Positions 61,758 through 64,000 of a stretch of 64,000 nucleotides of DNA are shown piece by piece (the stretch's first letter is position 1; every line of letters begins with the position of its first letter). The DNA is from Mucilaginibacter endophyticus (GTDB lineage Bacteria; Bacteroidota; Bacteroidia; Sphingobacteriales; Sphingobacteriaceae). The notes under the pieces were generated by a model. It was not told the origin of the DNA. It did not search any database and worked only from the letters and a program-made list of their open reading frames with translations. The translations under genes were made by a program, and so were the position numbers. The stretch covers positions 1,681,949-1,745,948 of the forward strand of contig NZ_QPCG01000001.1 of NCBI RefSeq assembly GCF_003351025.1, given 5' to 3'.

Positions 61758-63611
61758 TTAAGCCTTAGTCCCGGTTGTTGCCGCAGCCGGGATTTTTAAT
61801 GATTTACCCTGCGCCAGTAATTCAGAAGTAATAGCACGTGTATAAGTTTTAATTTCGTTCTGAAAATCAGTAACCGAAGCTCCGGAACGAATCTCTTCCA
61901 AACGTTTTTCCCAGGTTCCGGTTAGTTCTGCCTGGGCTATCTGTTGATTTTTTACTACTTCGTAAACAGCGATGCCTGTAGTTGTCGGCACCAGGTTTTT
62001 CTTTTCCCTGATGATATAATTGCGCTTAATCAGCGTTTCTATGATGGATGCCCTTGTCGCGGGAGTTCCCAAACCACTATCCTTCATGGCATAGCGCAAT
62101 TCTTCATCATCAATCTCTTTACCTGCTGTTTCCAATGCTTTTAGCAGCGTGGCTTCGTTATATAAAGGCCTGGGTTTGGTTTGCTTTTCAAGCAAAGCTT
62201 TGGCGGTTATCGGCAGGTTTTCGCCTTGGGTAACTTTAGGTAAGGTAGCGTTCTCCTCGTCTTTTTTATCGTCTTCTTTATCGTTGAACACAGCCCGCCA
62301 TCCTGCGGTATGGATCACCGTTCCGCTGGCATTGAATTTAGCACCCGATTGTACAACAATCTTGGTCACCTCCTTAATGCAATCCTGGTGAAAAGCTTCA
62401 AGCATACGGCCGGCTACCATATCATAAACGGCCTGCTGATCGGGAGAAAGCTGATGCGGGTTTTCACCGGTTGTGAGTACTGCGTGGTGATCCGTTACTT
62501 TTTTAGCGTTTACACTTCGTTTGTTAAGCGTAGCGCTGCCTAAAGCGGTAGCTTGTTTGCCAAAAAGCGGATGCTGTTCCAGTTTTTCAATCAGCGCAGG
62601 CACACCTGCAAAAACATCATCACCTATGTAACGGCTGCCGGTACGGGGATAAGTAACCAGCTTGTTTTCGTACAGGTTTTGAAGAATGGTAAGCGTTTGA
62701 TCGGCAGTAAAACCTTTGCGCTTATTGGCTTCCTGTTGCAGGCTGCTCAAATCGTGCAATAAAGGAGGTGGTTCTTTACGAGGTTTGGCTTCCACCTGTA
62801 AAATATGGCCTCCCTGTGGAAAGCCGCCTTCAACATCCTGAACCTGGTCAAGTACGGCCTGCGCTTCTTCCTTTGTTTTATAATTTTCGGCAGATATGGC
62901 TTTAAATACCTGCCCGTCTTTATCCGGGTTGATACTTACCTGGTAAAATGTTTCGGGAACAAAGTTTTTGTTTTCGAGATACCGCGAACATATCATGGCA
63001 AGGGTAGGGGTTTGTACCCGGCCCAATGAAAGCACGGCACCACGAATACCCGACGAAAGGCTTAAGGCCTGTGTTGCATTCATACCCACTAACCAATCTG
63101 ACTGAGAACGGCAATGGGCGGAATTGAATAAGGTATCGTAATCACTTCCCGGTTTCAGGTTGCGAAACCCTTCTTTGATAGCCTCATCTGTTTGCGATGA
63201 GATCCAAAGCCTTTTGAAGGGCTTTTTGCATTTTAAGTAGTAGTAAATATAGCGAAAGATGAGTTCACCCTCGCGCCCTGCATCCGTTGCCACAATGATT
63301 TCGCTGGCTTCGTCAAATAGCTTTTGGATAGTATCAAGCTGTTTTTTTACCGATGGGTCATCTACCACGCCATCTTTGGTTTTTACCTTGCGGATGGACA
63401 GTTTAAATTTGGGTGGCAGCATGGGCAGGTGTTGAACGCTCCAGCCGTAATAGCCGTATTCCTGCGGTGCGGCCAGCTGTAACAGGTGACCGAAAGCCCA
63501 GGTAAAGGTAAATCCTTTACCCTCGATGTAGCCATCCTTTTTGGTAGTTGCCCCAAAAACTTTGGCGATATCCCTGGCTACAGATGGTTTTTCGGCTATA
63601 ATTACTTTCAT
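61758..63611 (-). CDS. topB: DNA topoisomerase III (type IA)
   Basis: 617 residues from the ATG at 63611; an in-frame TTG at 63626 would add five residues. The N-terminal Toprim domain begins MKVIIAEKPSVARDIAKVFG and has the acidic metal motif ATDAGREGELIFRYIY. The catalytic-tyrosine region is LVTYPRTGSRYIGDD (Tyr about 330), as in type IA enzymes. It also has GRVQTPTLAMIC. The C-terminal zinc-finger domains of long topoisomerase I are absent, which supports topoisomerase III. It relaxes negatively supercoiled DNA and decatenates. The gene converges on the sulfatase operon. Confidence 0.96.
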   Translation of the reverse strand: MKVIIAEKPSVARDIAKVFGATTKKDGYIEGKGFTFTWAFGHLLQLAAPQEYGYYGWSVQHLPMLPPKFKLSIRKVKTKDGVVDDPSVKKQLDTIQKLFDEASEIIVATDAGREGELIFRYIYYYLKCKKPFKRLWISSQTDEAIKEGFRNLKPGSDYDTLFNSAHCRSQSDWLVGMNATQALSLSSGIRGAVLSLGRVQTPTLAMICSRYLENKNFVPETFYQVSINPDKDGQVFKAISAENYKTKEEAQAVLDQVQDVEGGFPQGGHILQVEAKPRKEPPPLLHDLSSLQQEANKRKGFTADQTLTILQNLYENKLVTYPRTGSRYIGDDVFAGVPALIEKLEQHPLFGKQATALGSATLNKRSVNAKKVTDHHAVLTTGENPHQLSPDQQAVYDMVAGRMLEAFHQDCIKEVTKIVVQSGAKFNASGTVIHTAGWRAVFNDKEDDKKDEENATLPKVTQGENLPITAKALLEKQTKPRPLYNEATLLKALETAGKEIDDEELRYAMKDSGLGTPATRASIIETLIKRNYIIREKKNLVPTTTGIAVYEVVKNQQIAQAELTGTWEKRLEEIRSGASVTDFQNEIKTYTRAITSELLAQGKSLKIPAAATTGTKA

Positions 63612-63738
63612 AAATCCTGCTCTCAACGCGTTGACCTATACCGGCGCTTGCTGATATGGGCGTCGAAAGTATGAATTTAGTGAGGGTTGTGCAAGGTTTG
63701 TTGGTAACATTGTCCCGGTTGGCATGGTTACCTAACCG

Positions 63739-64000
63739 CTAAATACCATCGGTAGTAGCCAGTAATTCTTTATCAACGCCGGCAATTATTTCTTTAAATT
63801 GAGGTTCGGCGTTAGTATAGCCTTCAAGCAATTTGAACTGGTTTTTAGCCCTGATTAAATTATGTCCTTCGTATTGCGCGCCGTAGTAAATATCGTTATT
63901 TAGAAAGTCGGTTAAAAAGCGGAGCCCCTGCATGTAAATCATCATCTTGCCCGAAAAAATGAAATATTGCTTTTCGGTTTCGGTAAGGATCGTGCCCATC
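63739..64000 (-). CDS. Phosphotransferase-family protein, C-terminal part (runs off window)
   Basis: The last ~86 residues of a gene whose start lies beyond the window edge; the ATG at 63999 is probably internal. The visible part, with FIFSGKMMIYMQGLRFLTDF, then NNDIYYGAQYEGHNLIRAKN and QFKLLEG, matches the C-terminus of aminoglycoside-phosphotransferase-like kinases annotated in Bacteroidota as N-acetylhexosamine-kinase-like or 'mucin desulfatase' proteins. The catalytic part cannot be seen. The gene is in the same orientation as topB, 127 bp upstream of it. The assignment rests on this short tail only. Confidence 0.65.
   Translation of the reverse strand, partial: MGTILTETEKQYFIFSGKMMIYMQGLRFLTDFLNNDIYYGAQYEGHNLIRAKNQFKLLEGYTNAEPQFKEIIAGVDKELLATTDGI

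Noticed and set aside
1..64000. CRISPR arrays, tRNA or rRNA genes, insertion-sequence transposases
   Set aside because: No regularly spaced direct repeats, cloverleaf-like segments or transposase motifs were found by reading; a covariance-model search was not available.

Overview
The window looks like chromosome from a member of the Bacteroidota, most likely family Sphingobacteriaceae and Mucilaginibacter-like (inference). The support is four SusC/SusD outer-membrane pairs, two FecI/FecR-type sigma/anti-sigma cassettes, a protein with a gliding-motility-type (type IX secretion) C-terminus, AT-rich spacers without Shine-Dalgarno signals, and several dispersed inverted-repeat families. No rRNA, tRNA, phage, transposase or CRISPR was seen.

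Layout. (1) 1-9105: the 3' part of a SusC gene, its SusD gene and a strong terminator, then a three-gene operon of exported proteins (DUF1080-PA14, a beta-propeller dehydrogenase-like protein with a cytochrome c domain, and DUF1080). (2) 9216-11159: an MFS exporter and a FadR-type regulator that share a palindromic operator. (3) 11344-19845: ECF sigma, FecR, SusC with an STN domain, SusD, and a fusion of a phospholipase C/GDPD-like domain with an alkaline phosphatase. (4) 20054-28796: a small membrane protein, a T9SS-sorted surface protein, the glycerol operon glpD-glpK-glpF with a divergent DeoR-type regulator, and a LacI-type regulator. (5) 29054-37500: ECF sigma, FecR, SusC, a SusD-like lipoprotein and a GH29 alpha-L-fucosidase. 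(6) 37756-45073: a six-gene ABC operon with a YtrA-type GntR repressor; its last gene fuses an ABC-2 permease to an M1-peptidase-like domain that lacks the zinc motif. (7) 45196-47110: a tiny acidic Pro-rich protein, exonuclease III and a membrane-anchored unknown. (8) 47345-61644: a 14-kb sulfatase locus. (9) 61758-64000: topoisomerase III and the C-terminus of a phosphotransferase.

The most interesting region is the sulfatase locus. It opens with an ORF too short for normal annotation (47345-47431), a 28-codon leader peptide whose last four sense codons are all cysteine, followed by TAA TAG. Downstream come translationally coupled membrane miniproteins, a sterol-desaturase-family hydroxylase, a formylglycine-generating enzyme lipoprotein (the activator of Cys-type sulfatases), SusC/SusD, an NTF2-like protein, three Cys-type sulfatases and a thioredoxin fused to a rhodanese domain without its cysteine. 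My reading is a sulfate-ester scavenging operon whose expression senses cysteine supply through the leader peptide. That regulation is inferred and was not tested here.

Other points to check are the phosphodiesterase-phosphatase fusion close to the glycerol genes (phosphodiester to phosphate plus glycerol), candidate operators for the FadR-, LacI-, DeoR- and YtrA-type regulators, and repeat elements that sit mostly between convergent genes.
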